NCBI RefSeq assembly: GCF_035222485.1
Contig: NC_085921.1
Coordinates: forward strand, 2,232,001-2,296,000
Origin: Podospora pseudoanserina
Lineage: Eukaryota; Ascomycota; Sordariomycetes; Sordariales; Podosporaceae
DNA length: 64,000 nucleotides
Direction: 5' to 3'
The notes beneath the pieces were generated by a model, which saw only the letters and a list, made by a program, of their open reading frames with translations, did no database searches and was not told the origin of the DNA. Below are positions 1 to 11,743 of this stretch, in pieces; positions within the stretch are counted from its first letter, which is position 1; the number at the start of each line of letters is the position of its first letter. The translations under genes were made by a program, and so were the position numbers.

Positions 1-2
1 AC

Positions 3-239
3 CATGAAATTGGAGCCAAATACAGCTACCAAATCAAGCTCCGCGATACTGGTAGCTACGGCTTTTTGCTACCGGCTGACCATATCGTGCCAACAGGCGA
101 AGAAGTGCTCAATGCCCTCAAGTATTTCGGGGACTTTCTCCTCGGCAACAATGGCATTGAGAAGGGGGAGTTTGAGGGAAGCGAGCATGTCCAGAACCCG
201 CCGGCCGATCAATGGAGTGATCTGAAGAGGCGGAGATAG
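3..239 (+). CDS. 3' end of an unrecognised protein-coding gene (partial)
   Basis: An open frame enters from the left edge and stops at TAG 237-239, giving about 78 residues. The composition is protein-like (for example [16 protein letters not shown], followed by [15 protein letters not shown]) and it ends in a basic tail, KRRR. The alternative frame starting with ATG at position 4 is Ser/Thr/Arg-rich and looks like a shadow. I do not recognise the family from this fragment, and no catalytic motif is visible. The start and most of the protein lie outside the window. Confidence 0.5.
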   Translation, partial: HEIGAKYSYQIKLRDTGSYGFLLPADHIVPTGEEVLNALKYFGDFLLGNNGIEKGEFEGSEHVQNPPADQWSDLKRRR

Positions 240-1532
240 AGACTTGACGATTGCACAGGAGCGGCGTTATGGATGGGTATGGGCATGGGCATGGGCATGG
301 GCATTGGCATTTTGTATCAGTGGTTTTTTAGGTTCCTTTTGGCAAAGCGTCTTGATGTGTATTTGCATAGCAGCTACAGAGTGATACAGCGATGCATTGG
401 ATAACTTTATGCTTTTTTCCCCCCACATCACTTGCGGTCAGTCCACTGATTCTAGATTTAGCTTTTGCGTGTATCGGACAAGGCGACGGAGTTCTCGACG
501 TTGGGCCCAAAAATAGAAAATTGGGAAAATGAAGCTTTCTCGTGAAGCTGGTCATTGGGTATATTGGATGGAGTCTTGCGAAATAAGAAGCTGGTAGCGC
601 ACGAGGTGGTACCCGCCTGGTTCCATATCTTATCACCGGGGGGTTTGAACAGCTCACCAGGGAGTTGTCTCATCGTCGTGGGCGTGTCGCATGTTTTTTG
701 GGGGGTTGAATTGGCTGGATTTCTTGCATAAGCCGAGCATACAGCTGAGCCCGAGAATAGAAAAGAGAGAATCATCATGGCATCAAAGAGCTATCTCCAT
801 ATGACTTGCCCTGTGAAGCGTCAAGATAGGGCGAAAATAAGGTCTGGATAGCTTCAGGGGTGTTGCGTGTCTGCCCCGCGATCTGCAAATTATCATTTTA
901 GAGCAGGGCAGGGATGGTCTGCAGGTGGCTGATTGGCTGGAGGGGGCTACAGGTGGGGGCCAAGCGCTCAGCTTGGAAGGAGCTGAGCCGGCGTCGGGTT
1001 GCGTCGTCTTCCAGAGACCTGCCCAGCCCACTGCAGCCCACCGAAGCCCACCTCCCACGCTTTCTCTGGGTCTCCCTTTTTGGGCCTGGCGCCGCTTTTG
1101 GTGCGGTCTTGGAAGCCCAGGAAGCCCCCAGACGCTCCCCCCGGGACATGCTGCCCTTGGCGAAGGAACAACCCAAACACCGTCCTTCTCATCTGCCCCT
1201 AGGACTCAACCACTCAGACGTTTTGTTCCCTATTCTCATTCTCACTCAGCTCAATCAATCTCTCCGCTGACAGAAGCGAAGCCAGCACCTTTCCTTCCTT
1301 ACTTTCAAGCTCGCACAGCTCTCGTTCACAGCACTTTCTCTACCGCGATTGAATGACGACGACGACTGACGGACCCGCCGAATTACGCTTAACTTAACGA
1401 TACGGATACCCGGTTGCGATTCTCATCACCACCCCAACACCAAGGCTCACGGCAGTGACGTGGGCCGGGCGACAACTTCTTACATCACGAATGGGAAAAC
1501 TATGACGAGCGCACACACGCCTACAACCCACC
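240..1532. other. Intergenic; hexamer repeat and long pyrimidine-rich leader of the Sec7 gene
   Basis: No supported gene. About 277-310 holds a short tandem GGGCAT repeat (around five copies, slightly degenerate). About 1180-1350 is rich in C and T, as expected for a fungal promoter or 5' UTR in front of the Sec7-PH gene. Short ORFs on both strands have no recognisable content. Confidence 0.5.
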
Positions 1533-4500
1533 ATGCCGTTTTTACGACGCCGCGGCAATGTTGGCAGTGAGACGGATATGAGACGGCACTCGCTGTTTGA
1601 CGCCCTGCCCGGTGTTCCCCCGTTGAAGGAGCCGCCCATCCGTGCCGAATCATCGACCTCGGACTTGCCCGCCGCCCTGACGTCGGTTGCAGAAGATGCT
1701 CCCGCACCGCCCTCTCCTGTTCCTCCCTCTCCTGCCTCGCCTACCTCGCCCATGGAGCTGCCCCGCGATAGCATCTCGGTGGCTTCGACCCACGCCCAGG
1801 AACAGCCTCGCGCCTCCGTCTCCCTTGCCCTGCCCGACGACTCCAACAAGCACCGGCGCTTCTCCATGCTGAGATTCCGTAATGCTTCCGACTCCCAGCT
1901 AGCAGCCAAGGCGAAATTGCACGCAGCGGCCGAGAAAGCTCCTCCCATGCCCCGCCGTACGTGCCATTCCGTTGCATTGCGCGAGCGCTCTGCCAGACAA
2001 AGTCTCCATTTCAAATTGCTTACACACAATGGGACAGCTCCTGAGATCATCACCACGGCCCCGACCACCACGTTTGACGGAACCGCCCCTCGAAAGAAGC
2101 CATCCCGAATGAACTTTTCAATGCGATTACGCCGCTCTGGAGAGATTTCCAGGACCGAGCTAGCCGGTAATTCGAACGAGAGATTGGGCCTGGGTACAAT
2201 GGGGGACAAGAGAGTGTCACTTGTTCCAGAGGAAAGCAGCAGTGCCGATAGCAGCGCGAATGCGAACGGGAAGCAGAGTGTCACTTTTGACGAACCATCT
2301 CGGGCATCCTTTTCTCATGCGCCACCGGCTTATGGGGATGATCATTCATCGACGCTTGCACTGCCTGCCACCAGGTTATCAGAATCCTCGAGATCCGATG
2401 CCAGCTCAGGGGACAGGGTGTATGGGAGCACCACAGTAACAACTCAAACTATACATACTACTACCACCTTTTTCAAGCTGGGGCGGCGGAAGAAACAGAC
2501 GGACTCTCTTTTTCCCATTGCCCACCTACAGCCCAAGAACAAGTCTTCGATGACGCACAACTCCAACCTCTCCAGCTCATCGCTATCCGTACCGAACAGA
2601 GTCAGCACGGATAGGTCGACTGCCAGCAAATCATCCCCCAATGGCTCCCAGCTCACGCCGACTCCTTCTAGGACACCATCTCGGAGTGGCGGGTCAGTCT
2701 CACCGAGCCAAACTGTCACATTATTTGGCAAAGGGAATGCCTCACCAGCAACTGCCCTGTTTCGGCCGAATTCAAGGCACTCTGGTCACTCTTCACCTAC
2801 GAGAACTTACATCCACCGGAGGGGCCGTTCGTCGACCATGAGCTCCCTCGGTAACAATACGCCTAGGGAGTCCGTGGAGGAACATTTGACTCTTCCATCA
2901 AGGACATCCATGTCGACCAGCCGCAAGAGCTTTGGTGACCTTCTCGGTCTTAGCAGGTTACGACACAATACCGATTCCATATCCTCGCGGCATGGGACCC
3001 TTACCCCGGCCACCCCTGCCTCGAGCGCATCCAAGAATAACTCGCTCCAGATATCGCGTGAGTCCATCATCCTCCCGGAGCGTCGGGATGATGATACTCC
3101 CGCCAGATATCTCGAGCGGCTGTTGGAAGTTGTCAGCCGTAGTGTGGTGGCGGCTGCTCTCTCCAAGAACACCGAGCCCTTTGCACAGGCCGTGCTTCGA
3201 AGTTATATGCGTGGATTTATGTTTTTTGGTGATCCAATGGACATGGCTCTGAGAAAACTGCTGATGGAAGCCGAACTTCCTAAGGAGACGCAGCAGATCG
3301 ACCGTTTTGTCCAGGCATTTGCCAACCGGTATCACGAGTGCAACCCCGGCATCTATGCTTCACCAGACCAGGCCTATTTTATTGCCTTTTCCCTCTTGAT
3401 CCTACACACCGATGTCTTCAATAAGAACAACAAGCACAAGATGCAGAAAGCGGATTACCTCAAAAACACTCGAGGAGAGGGCATTTATGAGGAGGTCTTG
3501 GAGGTCTTTTACGACAACATCACATATACCCCTTTTATTCACGTCGAGGATGATTTCGACATCAACGGAGAGCGGATCGTCCCACACAAGGTGAAGAAGA
3601 AGCCGTTCCTGTTGAATGCAGCGCCCGATCCAGCGCGACGGACGATAAAGGAGCCCGTCGATCCATACGCTGTTATTCTCGAGGGAAAACTGGATTTGCT
3701 ACGGCCAAACTTTAGAGATGTGATGCACCTGGATGACCCGTACAGCTACCTCGGAACGGCAAAGACGCTGAACATGAAGGAGCTCCAGAAGACCTTCTTC
3801 AAGACCGGTGTCTTACAGATCGTTTCGGCAAGGTCCCGACCCGATGCCTTCATGACGGAAAAGACAGCTTCGAATCCGGAGGAGGCCCATCCTGGTATCG
3901 TGGATATCAAGGTCACAAAGGTCGGGCTGTTGTGGAGGAAAGATGCCAAAAAGAAGAAGACGAGGTCTCCCTGGCAAGAGTGGGGTGCCATCCTCACAGG
4001 TGCCCAGCTCTACTTCTTCCGGAACACCACCTGGGTCAAGTCGTTGATGCATCAGCAAAAGGACCATCTCCGAAAGGGCTGCGATGGGGATCCCTGCATC
4101 TTCAAACCGCCCCTTGAGGCCTTCAAGCCCGACGCGCTGATGTCAACAGACGGCGCCGTGGCTTTGATGGACAAGAGCTATAACAAACACAAGCACGCAT
4201 TCGTGTATGTCAAGAATGGCGGGCTTGAGGAGGTTTTGCTGGCGGAAGACGAGGATGAGATGAATGACTGGCTGGCCAAGCTCAATTATGCTGCTGCGTT
4301 TAGGACCTCTGGTGTGCGCATGCGAGGTGTGATAGGAGGGAATATCGATGGTCAGGGGCGCAGAGCGCTCAGGAGACTGGATGGCGATAATGTGCAGGTG
4401 ATCCAGACACCGACCGGAGAGGTGACGGTTTCGCGCAGCCGCATTGACCACAAGATGGCACAGGATATTTTGGCCGCGCGGAGGGAGATCATGATGCAGA

Positions 4501-6077
4501 AGATTACTGATGCTGACGAGAAGCTCAAGGAAGTCGAAAAGACACTTGCCGACCAGCACCGGAATGCCCGACATCTTTCGCTTCTGACCCCTATTTCGCA
4601 AAAGACCCGCGACTCGTTGCTTTTGGCGGGTGCGAGGATTGCTGCGCAGCTGAAGTGGACGCGGATGGAAATATGGAAACTGAAGTGTCACCGTGATATT
4701 CTCTCTTTGGATTTGGAAGAGGAGCGCCAGCTTCTCGATACTCCTGCGGACTCGCAGTTGCAGGTGCCTATCACTAGGGAAGACTCGAGGGGCAGCAGCC
4801 TTACAGCCCAGAAGAGTCCTCGGTCGCCCGCTCCGCTCTCCCTCACCAGAACCTCAACCGTCACATCGAAATCTGAAGGCTCATCGCCAGTCACCGAGGT
4901 CTTTCAGACGCCGCCGACCAGTGCGACCTCTACGAGCTTCCTTAAGCAGGAACGGACATGGGAGTCGCCGGCCGCGGTTCTTGATCAAAACGATAATCGC
5001 AAGGCTTCGGTCTCGACGGCCATCTCAGTCAGCTCTACCCCAGCTACGCCATCTCGAAAGAGGGCCGAGTCCAGCACGACTGTTGAAAAGCCCAAGTTTG
5101 AGGGACCAGGTGAAGATGTGGATGCGGACGAGCGTGACCTGCTTGCCAAGGCTGGACTTTTGGAAGCCGCTAGCTCGGAGACCAAGTCCTCGACGGCTGC
5201 CGATGAGCCGTTTGATACGCCCGAGAGGCGTGGCCGCCACTCCAACAGCACCTCGGCCGATCGGCTCGAAAAGACGAATATCCGGCGCAGTCTCCAGCGC
5301 ACCCTTAGAGAGGGCGCCGGTCACCTCTCGCACCACCGCCACCGGAAGGGCAAGGATTCAACGTCCAGTGCCACCAATGCCGACGAGGGCAGCCGCGATT
5401 CACCGGATAGCTTCCCTCGCAGCACGGGCTCCTTTGTCGTACACGGCAAGAAGGCTTCGGTGATCAACTTCAACAACGACCTCCAGATCCAAGGTCTGAC
5501 GGCTGAAGAGCGCATCCGGCAACGAATGCACCGTGGCGACGACGCAGGCAGTGTTCGGACCGGCCCGAGCGACGGCACGGACTTTCAATCCATCCTCACT
5601 GCTCGGTCTGTATCCGAGCGCGAACACCGGGGATCTGCCGCCAGCGCGAGCACGGCCACGGCCCGAAGTTTCCGGGAGCTGCACAGGAAGTACTCGTCGG
5701 CTCAAGCGGCCCACAAGACCATTGGCAGCCTCGCGCTGCCGTCTGATGAGGATAGCGATGCGGCTATCAGCTTTTCTGACGGTCGGCACACGCCCCTTCC
5801 GCCTATTGATGGGGAGGAGGAGGAGAATGCCATTTCGACGAATGCGCTGACGACGGCGTTAGAGAATGCGGTTGTGGAGGAGGAGGAGGATGATGACGAT
5901 GATGATCTTCCTACCGCGAGGGAGGAGAGGAACACGGTTTATTTTACTCCGCCGCCGGGCAGTCCGGTGAAGGAGGAGGATGATGGGGATGGGGAGGGAG
6001 ATGATGGGGTGGTGCTGCAGAAGGATGGGGGGGAGAGGATGGCGAGTCCACCGCCGTTGCAGTGTGTTGGTGCTTGA
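1533..6077 (+). CDS. Sec7-PH domain ARF guanine nucleotide exchange factor (Syt1/EFA6-like)
   Basis: Activates ARF-family GTPases at membranes by GDP/GTP exchange. The ATG at 1533 follows CCACC. The frame encodes up to 1514 aa. A long Ser/Thr/Pro-rich, probably disordered N-terminus is followed by a Sec7 domain at about residues 510-675. That domain contains FGDPMDMALRKLL, the loop ELPKETQQIDR with the catalytic Glu of the family, and FSLLILHTDVFN. A PH domain follows at about 785-925 (GLLWRKD, then WGAILTGAQLYFFRN). A short coiled coil lies at about 970-1012. The tail is Ser-rich and acidic (EEEEDDDDDDLPTA). The Sec7-then-PH order matches the fungal Syt1 and animal EFA6/PSD families. An in-frame 81-nt candidate intron lies at 1957-2037 (GTACGT...GGACAG); removing it drops 27 residues without changing frame. 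The domain calls are firm; the ARF substrate is inferred. Confidence 0.9.
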   Translation: MPFLRRRGNVGSETDMRRHSLFDALPGVPPLKEPPIRAESSTSDLPAALTSVAEDAPAPPSPVPPSPASPTSPMELPRDSISVASTHAQEQPRASVSLALPDDSNKHRRFSMLRFRNASDSQLAAKAKLHAAAEKAPPMPRRTCHSVALRERSARQSLHFKLLTHNGTAPEIITTAPTTTFDGTAPRKKPSRMNFSMRLRRSGEISRTELAGNSNERLGLGTMGDKRVSLVPEESSSADSSANANGKQSVTFDEPSRASFSHAPPAYGDDHSSTLALPATRLSESSRSDASSGDRVYGSTTVTTQTIHTTTTFFKLGRRKKQTDSLFPIAHLQPKNKSSMTHNSNLSSSSLSVPNRVSTDRSTASKSSPNGSQLTPTPSRTPSRSGGSVSPSQTVTLFGKGNASPATALFRPNSRHSGHSSPTRTYIHRRGRSSTMSSLGNNTPRESVEEHLTLPSRTSMSTSRKSFGDLLGLSRLRHNTDSISSRHGTLTPATPASSASKNNSLQISRESIILPERRDDDTPARYLERLLEVVSRSVVAAALSKNTEPFAQAVLRSYMRGFMFFGDPMDMALRKLLMEAELPKETQQIDRFVQAFANRYHECNPGIYASPDQAYFIAFSLLILHTDVFNKNNKHKMQKADYLKNTRGEGIYEEVLEVFYDNITYTPFIHVEDDFDINGERIVPHKVKKKPFLLNAAPDPARRTIKEPVDPYAVILEGKLDLLRPNFRDVMHLDDPYSYLGTAKTLNMKELQKTFFKTGVLQIVSARSRPDAFMTEKTASNPEEAHPGIVDIKVTKVGLLWRKDAKKKKTRSPWQEWGAILTGAQLYFFRNTTWVKSLMHQQKDHLRKGCDGDPCIFKPPLEAFKPDALMSTDGAVALMDKSYNKHKHAFVYVKNGGLEEVLLAEDEDEMNDWLAKLNYAAAFRTSGVRMRGVIGGNIDGQGRRALRRLDGDNVQVIQTPTGEVTVSRSRIDHKMAQDILAARREIMMQKITDADEKLKEVEKTLADQHRNARHLSLLTPISQKTRDSLLLAGARIAAQLKWTRMEIWKLKCHRDILSLDLEEERQLLDTPADSQLQVPITREDSRGSSLTAQKSPRSPAPLSLTRTSTVTSKSEGSSPVTEVFQTPPTSATSTSFLKQERTWESPAAVLDQNDNRKASVSTAISVSSTPATPSRKRAESSTTVEKPKFEGPGEDVDADERDLLAKAGLLEAASSETKSSTAADEPFDTPERRGRHSNSTSADRLEKTNIRRSLQRTLREGAGHLSHHRHRKGKDSTSSATNADEGSRDSPDSFPRSTGSFVVHGKKASVINFNNDLQIQGLTAEERIRQRMHRGDDAGSVRTGPSDGTDFQSILTARSVSEREHRGSAASASTATARSFRELHRKYSSAQAAHKTIGSLALPSDEDSDAAISFSDGRHTPLPPIDGEEEENAISTNALTTALENAVVEEEEDDDDDDLPTAREERNTVYFTPPPGSPVKEEDDGDGEGDDGVVLQKDGGERMASPPPLQCVGA

Positions 6078-7816
6078 GATACCCCTTTTTTTTTTCTTGT
6101 GGCTTGATACAAACGGAGAGAATACACCTAGGTACCTACCTGCCTTGTTTACTTATTCGACCTTACACCACCGCTCCTTTCAACAGACATTATTTTTCCT
6201 TTTTTCTGCTCGGGGAAGAAAAGCATTGCCTAGGTACCCTACGATGGCTTCTTTCTGTGGTTTAATATTTTTTTCGTTTCGATACGCTTTTTTTACTTTG
6301 AGTATAGCACTTGTATAATGTACAGCAAACACGGCTTTTTTTCCTTTTCGGTTGTATTTTCATGGCAGGCATGAGGGAAGATGGAGAAGGGTGGGGGGGG
6401 AGGGGGGGGGGGGCTCTAAGATAAAAAATGATGACGTGTGTGTGAGTGGAAAGAGAGAGTATGTAAAAAACTGTTGGGAATGGTTTTCTTTTTTGCAGGT
6501 TTCTGTCTTGGGGGTTGTGGAGGCTGCCAATGGCTCTCTTGGTTTTTTTTTTTGGGTTAGTGGTGGTGGTGGTGTTTGAGGAGTTTTGGGGGTTTGTGGT
6601 TTGGAGGAGCTTACATTGCTGTCTACCGTTTACCTAGTTTGACAACATAAAAGAAGCGTTGTTTGGGGTTGAAATAAAAAAATTATTTGATATGAGTTTT
6701 GTACTGTGGTGTTTATTGGTGGTGATTTGGTGGTGGTTTGTTCTGTATGCTAATATCAGACCGCGGATGAGTCCATTGCGATGGATTGTACGAGTTAGAA
6801 AAGAAGATTGTTGCGGGTTTTGTATATTTCGGTGACGGGCTGATTGTGGTTTAGGGGAATGTGCTCTCTATGGTGGTGTTGTTCAATGTAGGTCAGCAGG
6901 CGAGGAGCATTGAAGGTTCGGGTACTTCGTATACAAGATGGACTTCTTGTGCATAGAGAGTCTGGGCGGAGAGAGATGTATGTTATTGTTGGAGAGTGAT
7001 GGGAAGGGGTGATATGTAGAAGATACACAGAGGGCAACAAGTTGATTTCTATTCACCACAGCTATCGCAACACGCCAGGGTTTGTTTACTTGATTCCACT
7101 TCAGGGGTAATCATTCAGGGGCGGCTGCTAAACGAGCACATCCCCATCACCAATCAGACACACGTCGTCAAGGTACTCATCTTTTTCCTATTGCTAGGAT
7201 TGATAAAAGGGTTTGCATTACCCAAGTTCATGCTCAGCCTGTCCTGAAAAAAAAAACACCAAGACCACCGTAATATTCTTTGGAATTTATAAGAGGTCAC
7301 ACAACAAACATGTTCAACAGTTTCGTCTCGATTCACAGCAGCCATCGGACAGTAATCATGAAGTATAAAAATCATCGCTTATTCAATCCCTACCTTACTC
7401 CCCAACCTAACCTATCCCCATTGCTGTCTAATATTTCCCACTCCAAGAGCCTCATACAATACATCTTACAACCCCCCCTGCCATCCTCACTACCCCCTAA
7501 AATCACAGCTCCTCATGCTCGCTCATGTGTGTGTGTGTGTGTGTGTCCTCGAAGCCAAAAAACTTTGTTCATGATTCCATGTCTTCCTCAAAAACATACA
7601 ATTATCCATTCCACTTCATGCCCACCAAATCAAAACCCCTCCCCTCCTCCCAAATACCCCCCCTTTTCGTCAATTCAATGGCGATACAAAACGCCCAACA
7701 TATGCAAACCCCGATATCACAACCCCCCTTCCCCGCCATTATCAACAAAACCTCTTATCAAAAGACAAGCATGCCCAACAAAGCCAACTTCGATAACAGT
7801 TACCCTCCTCCCCGTG
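6078..7816. other. Convergent 3' intergenic region with G-run and TG repeat
   Basis: Lies between the stop codons of two convergent genes. It is T-rich after 6080, has a G-dominated run at about 6392-6413 that could form a quadruplex, and a (TG)10 dinucleotide repeat at 7526-7546. ORFs here are low-complexity Pro/Ser/Thr translations of C-rich DNA and are not supported as genes. Confidence 0.6.
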
Positions 7817-10473
7817 TCAATAATTCCTCGCAGCCAACTGCTCACTCAACCCCTTCAACCTCTCAATCGAACCCCCCCCTTCCCCCCCTCCCCATTCACC
7901 CCCGCCGCCTTGATATGCAGCGCAATAAACTCATTGACCGAATCCAGCAGCGGCTGCAAGCTCTTCTTGGGGTGCACCCTCACAAACCTCTCTTTGATCG
8001 GCTCGTGCAGACACAGATACCCCAATAGTATGCTCAAATACCCCAGCGCCACATTCAACTGCGTCTTCTCCATCGAGTCGGCCTACATCCCTCATTGTTA
8101 GCAACCTTGTCAGTGTCTGTAACAAAAAATCAAAACTTACATCCGCCATCTTCAAATGATTATCAGCAAAAACCCCAATCAACCCCTCCAACCCTCCCTC
8201 CCCAGCCAGCGTCTCACCCGCAGGGGGGTAGTAAACACAGAAATTAATCATCACCCCCAGCATGATAATCAGCCCATCCAGCAGCCCCGTCCCCTAAACC
8301 CCCCCTCCTCCTTCACCTTCACCTCCACCTTCATCACCATCCCAAACGCGCCCCACGCCCCCCCCGCCAACCTCCCCAGCAGCCCCCTCTCGACAAACAA
8401 CCGGCACGCGTCAGGGTTGTGATTCGTGACGTTAATCGACGTCCTCAGCACCAACCCCTCCAGCTCGTCGCCAAACCCCTCCACCGGCCTGCTCAGCGCC
8501 CCCTCCAGCAAGTCCGCCACGATCGGCGTGTATTTCCTCGTCCACCTCGCACTGAGACGGGAAGACTGCATCGCGTCGAGAGAGAGCCCTTCTACTACGT
8601 GGAGAGAGAGCGCAAAATCCCACGAGTTTTCGTGGCCAGGAAAACCCCAACTGTCCGGGTTAGACGTCCCGTCCTTAAGGTAACCGAATAAAAGATCAGT
8701 GATAGCAGGCGAAAAGAACTCATCCTCCGACACCCGCGTCGACTGCCTAAGTAAAAGCTCCAGACACTTCAGCGCCAGTGTCCGCGGCGACAACGAGCCC
8801 GGCGGAGCTGGTTTCCACGCCGGAAGCTCAAGAACAGAAGCTTTCACCGTCCCCAAAGTCGTTTGCATATTTTTCGAAACGTTGTGCTTCCTGTCTCTCA
8901 CCAGCCGACTAATATCTTCTTCCTGATCAAGCAGCCGCTTGAGAAGCGCAGCAAAACCCTGCGATCGTAACTGCTGAATAAGATGCGCCGAAGGCGACGC
9001 CGCCAAAAGTGTAGCGACGATGGCCAGGATAGAATACCCACACACAAGGTCAGTCTCCTCCCCCAGCGACCGGAACAGAGCCTCATCCCCGCTGTGATCC
9101 CGAAACTGGCGCCGAAACTCCTTGGTCTTCATCTTCTGCGCCAGCTCCAGCAACGCGCCTTTGCGCAAAGATGAAGCCTTTGGTGATGGAACGCCGATGC
9201 GATCAACGATATCACCCATCTCATCAGCAAATCGACTATTTGCGCCTGCCTGTCGCAATTCGTGGATACTCTGAACAGCGCCGCTGTTCCCCAACTCTTC
9301 TTCTTCGTCGAGGTAAGCAAACTTGCTGAGGGCGGCGCTTTTGGTGAGCCGCCCAATGTTGAATAATGCGCCCTTGGACGACATGTCGTCCAGACCACCA
9401 CCCAAACCGCCGTTGCCAAACAACGGGTCCTCTTCCGCCAGCATGGACCTCTGCTGGCTGTAGGTAAACTTGGGTCCCGACTTCCTGGCTGTCAATACCG
9501 GACGCGCCATAGTTCTTCCCTTGTCTGCGGGTTCTGGACTAGAGTCCCGCAGGGCTGGAGAACGTCTGGTTTTGGAGATGTGTGAGTCTTGCGACGAGAA
9601 TGCGTCCTCTTCTGATTCACTTTCTTCATCTGCCTGTTCGACCAAGGTGTCAATTAACCGCCTCTTCTTCGGAGCCTTTCCTGGCTGACTTTGCGGGATC
9701 GATTCGGGTGCTGAGGTGGGCAGAGATGTAGGTTCAATTTCGATCGGGGGCGGAGGCTTCGAGGAGGATGATCGTGGACCGGAAAGGCGTATTGGAATCT
9801 GCGTCTTCTCGGGCTCGGGCTTTTTGGAGGATTTATTTTTTGTACCAACGCTTAGGTTCTTCAAGATCTTGGTGGTCTTCACTGAGAAGAGAGGCGCAGC
9901 GGGCGGTGGGGCATCCTGCATATGGACATCTCGCTCAGGTGTCTGTCGAGATCTGGGGACCACCGAGGATCTATCTTTCGGGTCCGATCGCCGGGTGACA
10001 GGTTCAGGAGAGGGTGCCTTTTCAGGGGATAATTCTGGTGTTGAGTAGGGAAGCGAGGTCTTGCTCGTCCTTTCTGACTGCACACGAGCTAGCCTCCTCT
10101 TCTTGGGCCGAGTGTCCTCTTCAGGTTCATCTTCAATGGCGTAGATATCGTAAGGATCAGGTAGGGGCTGACTGTGAGAGACATCTGAAGGTTTCGAAGA
10201 CGCGTCACGGCCAGCTTTACGTATGTTTTGTAATTTCCCCTTGCTGGAAACGAGGGTGCGGGAGGCAGAGGCAGAGGCAGGCGCAGGCGAAGGCTCAGGT
10301 GAGGTCGTGGGTGACTTGTTGAGAGAGGACACGCTGGAAACGATGGGCGCAGACTCGGCATGCCTGAGGGTGCCAACGGCGGAAGCTTTGGGTCTTCTTC
10401 GTGCAAGTTTGCCATAAGTGGTGACCTTTTTCTGGGGCGCATAGCCAAAGTCGGTCTCACTGGTGCTGGCCAT
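7817..10473 (-). CDS. Wapl-like cohesin release factor (frame changes near 3' end)
   Basis: Wapl/Rad61 proteins bind Pds5-cohesin and promote its release from chromatin. The start at 10473 is followed by about 390 disordered residues rich in Ser/Pro/Lys. The Wapl fold then begins near IHELRQAGANSRFADEM and continues through RKGALLELAQKM, GYSILAIVATLLAA, LKCLELLLR and LLRTSINVTNHNPDACRLF. The frame then ends early, but the next frame continues the family pattern (GLLDGLIIMLGVMINF). A clear intron at 8083-8140 (GTAAGT...GATGTAG) leads to ADSMEKTQLNVALGYLSILLGYL and on to VNEFIALH. After a run of eight C on the plus strand (7872-7879) the frame shifts again; the neighbouring frame gives IERLKGLSEQLAARNY and stops at 7817-7819. 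Either there are single-base gaps in G/C homopolymers, or the first break is a very short intron (about 44 nt, GTGATG...TTTAG, 8294-8337). Family call firm; 3' structure uncertain. Confidence 0.82.
8083..8140 (-). other. Intron in the Wapl-like gene
   Basis: 58-nt intron with GTAAGT donor (8140-8135), internal GCTAAC-type branch site and GATGTAG acceptor. Splicing joins MAD to ADSMEKTQ in frame and restores a typical Wapl segment. Confidence 0.85.
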
Positions 10474-11707
10474 AGTGAAGGACGCTAGAGAAGGAGGCGT
10501 CGCTGGAGGCTGCGGTTCAAAAAAAGAAAAAGAAATTTGAAAGTGATGCCGGGAAAATCAAAAGTGTCAGTGGGACATTCCAAGTTGGTCTTGCGATGCG
10601 GTGTCAATGCCGCTGGGCGAGAGAGCTCAGAGGCTGTGTGAACTGTTTGGGTTCGGTCCGCGTCCTGACAATGAACTCAATGCGACCAGCCCCAAGACTC
10701 AACTGTCACGGTGTGTGCGAAGACTGAGATTTTCAAACAAAGACAACTGCTCCTGGGTGACGTAGGTAGTGGCCGGCTGTGATTTGGCCGGGAGCAAAAG
10801 CCGTTGAGAGTGGGAAATTGGGAGATGGGATAACTGCAATTGCTCATGGGCAGCAGCAGACGCGTTCACGACTTGGTTGTTCATGAGGCTTCATTGTTTT
10901 TGGAAACAAGCACCAACCCCACCTCTTGTCTCTTGAACTCCCAGTCTCCCGTTGCCGGCCCCAGCGCCACCCTGCATTGTAGCCCGTGCCCCCCTTTCTT
11001 GGCACCCAGCCTTTCAAAGGAAGGTCGAGACCTCTCCAGCTCTCTTGCGCCTCCATCAACATGGAGGGGATCTTTTGTCTCAATTCTCGGGAAAATTAGC
11101 CTAATTTTGTGCCTGAAAGAATCTGTAGCACTAGCTTTGCAAACAAAGAACCAGGTTTCAAGATTTTATTTAGATTACTGAGAATGAGAACATGAAGCAG
11201 GAGCAAGTGACCATCAAGTCCAAGTCTACATATCATATCGTTCATCTTATCTTATCCAAGCATAGCCCCTCCAAGCACATGGTAGGATTCTCAACCCCGC
11301 AGTTATCTCTGTCAAGAAAAGACCCCCGAACCAAAAGAGCACACAACAAACTCCAATGTCTCAACCCTCCACAGCTATCCATGACTAAAAGCTCTTTGCA
11401 GCTATCACTGTCATGTGGCGTCCACCTGCTTGATCAACCCTATCCACGTTGTCTTCCAACGGTCAGGTGGGGTCTGGAGACAACTGCAGCCAGGGGTTTT
11501 CTGCCATCTGGTTTCATGGTATAGGAAGAGGCTTGCCTTGAGAGAGGGGCAAAAAACCGTTCGTAGTTCCAATCCACCGAGTATTTAGGATCAAGGTTAC
11601 CTACCTTAAATCCTCGTGTGCTCAGCTTCCCAATCCATAAGCTCCGGGTCCCCTTTGTCCACACACACACAGACACACACACACACAGACACACACACAC
11701 ACAGACA

Positions 11708-11743
<36 letters not shown>

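Noticed and set aside
1394-2284. 296-codon minus-strand ORF at the Sec7 gene start
   Set aside because: Antisense to the N-terminus of the Sec7-PH protein, with no domain and no Kozak-like start context.
7280-8101. 273-codon plus-strand ORF in the 3' region of the Wapl-like gene
   Set aside because: Pro/Ser/Thr low-complexity translation of C-rich sequence; it overlaps the real minus-strand exon and contains the TG repeat.
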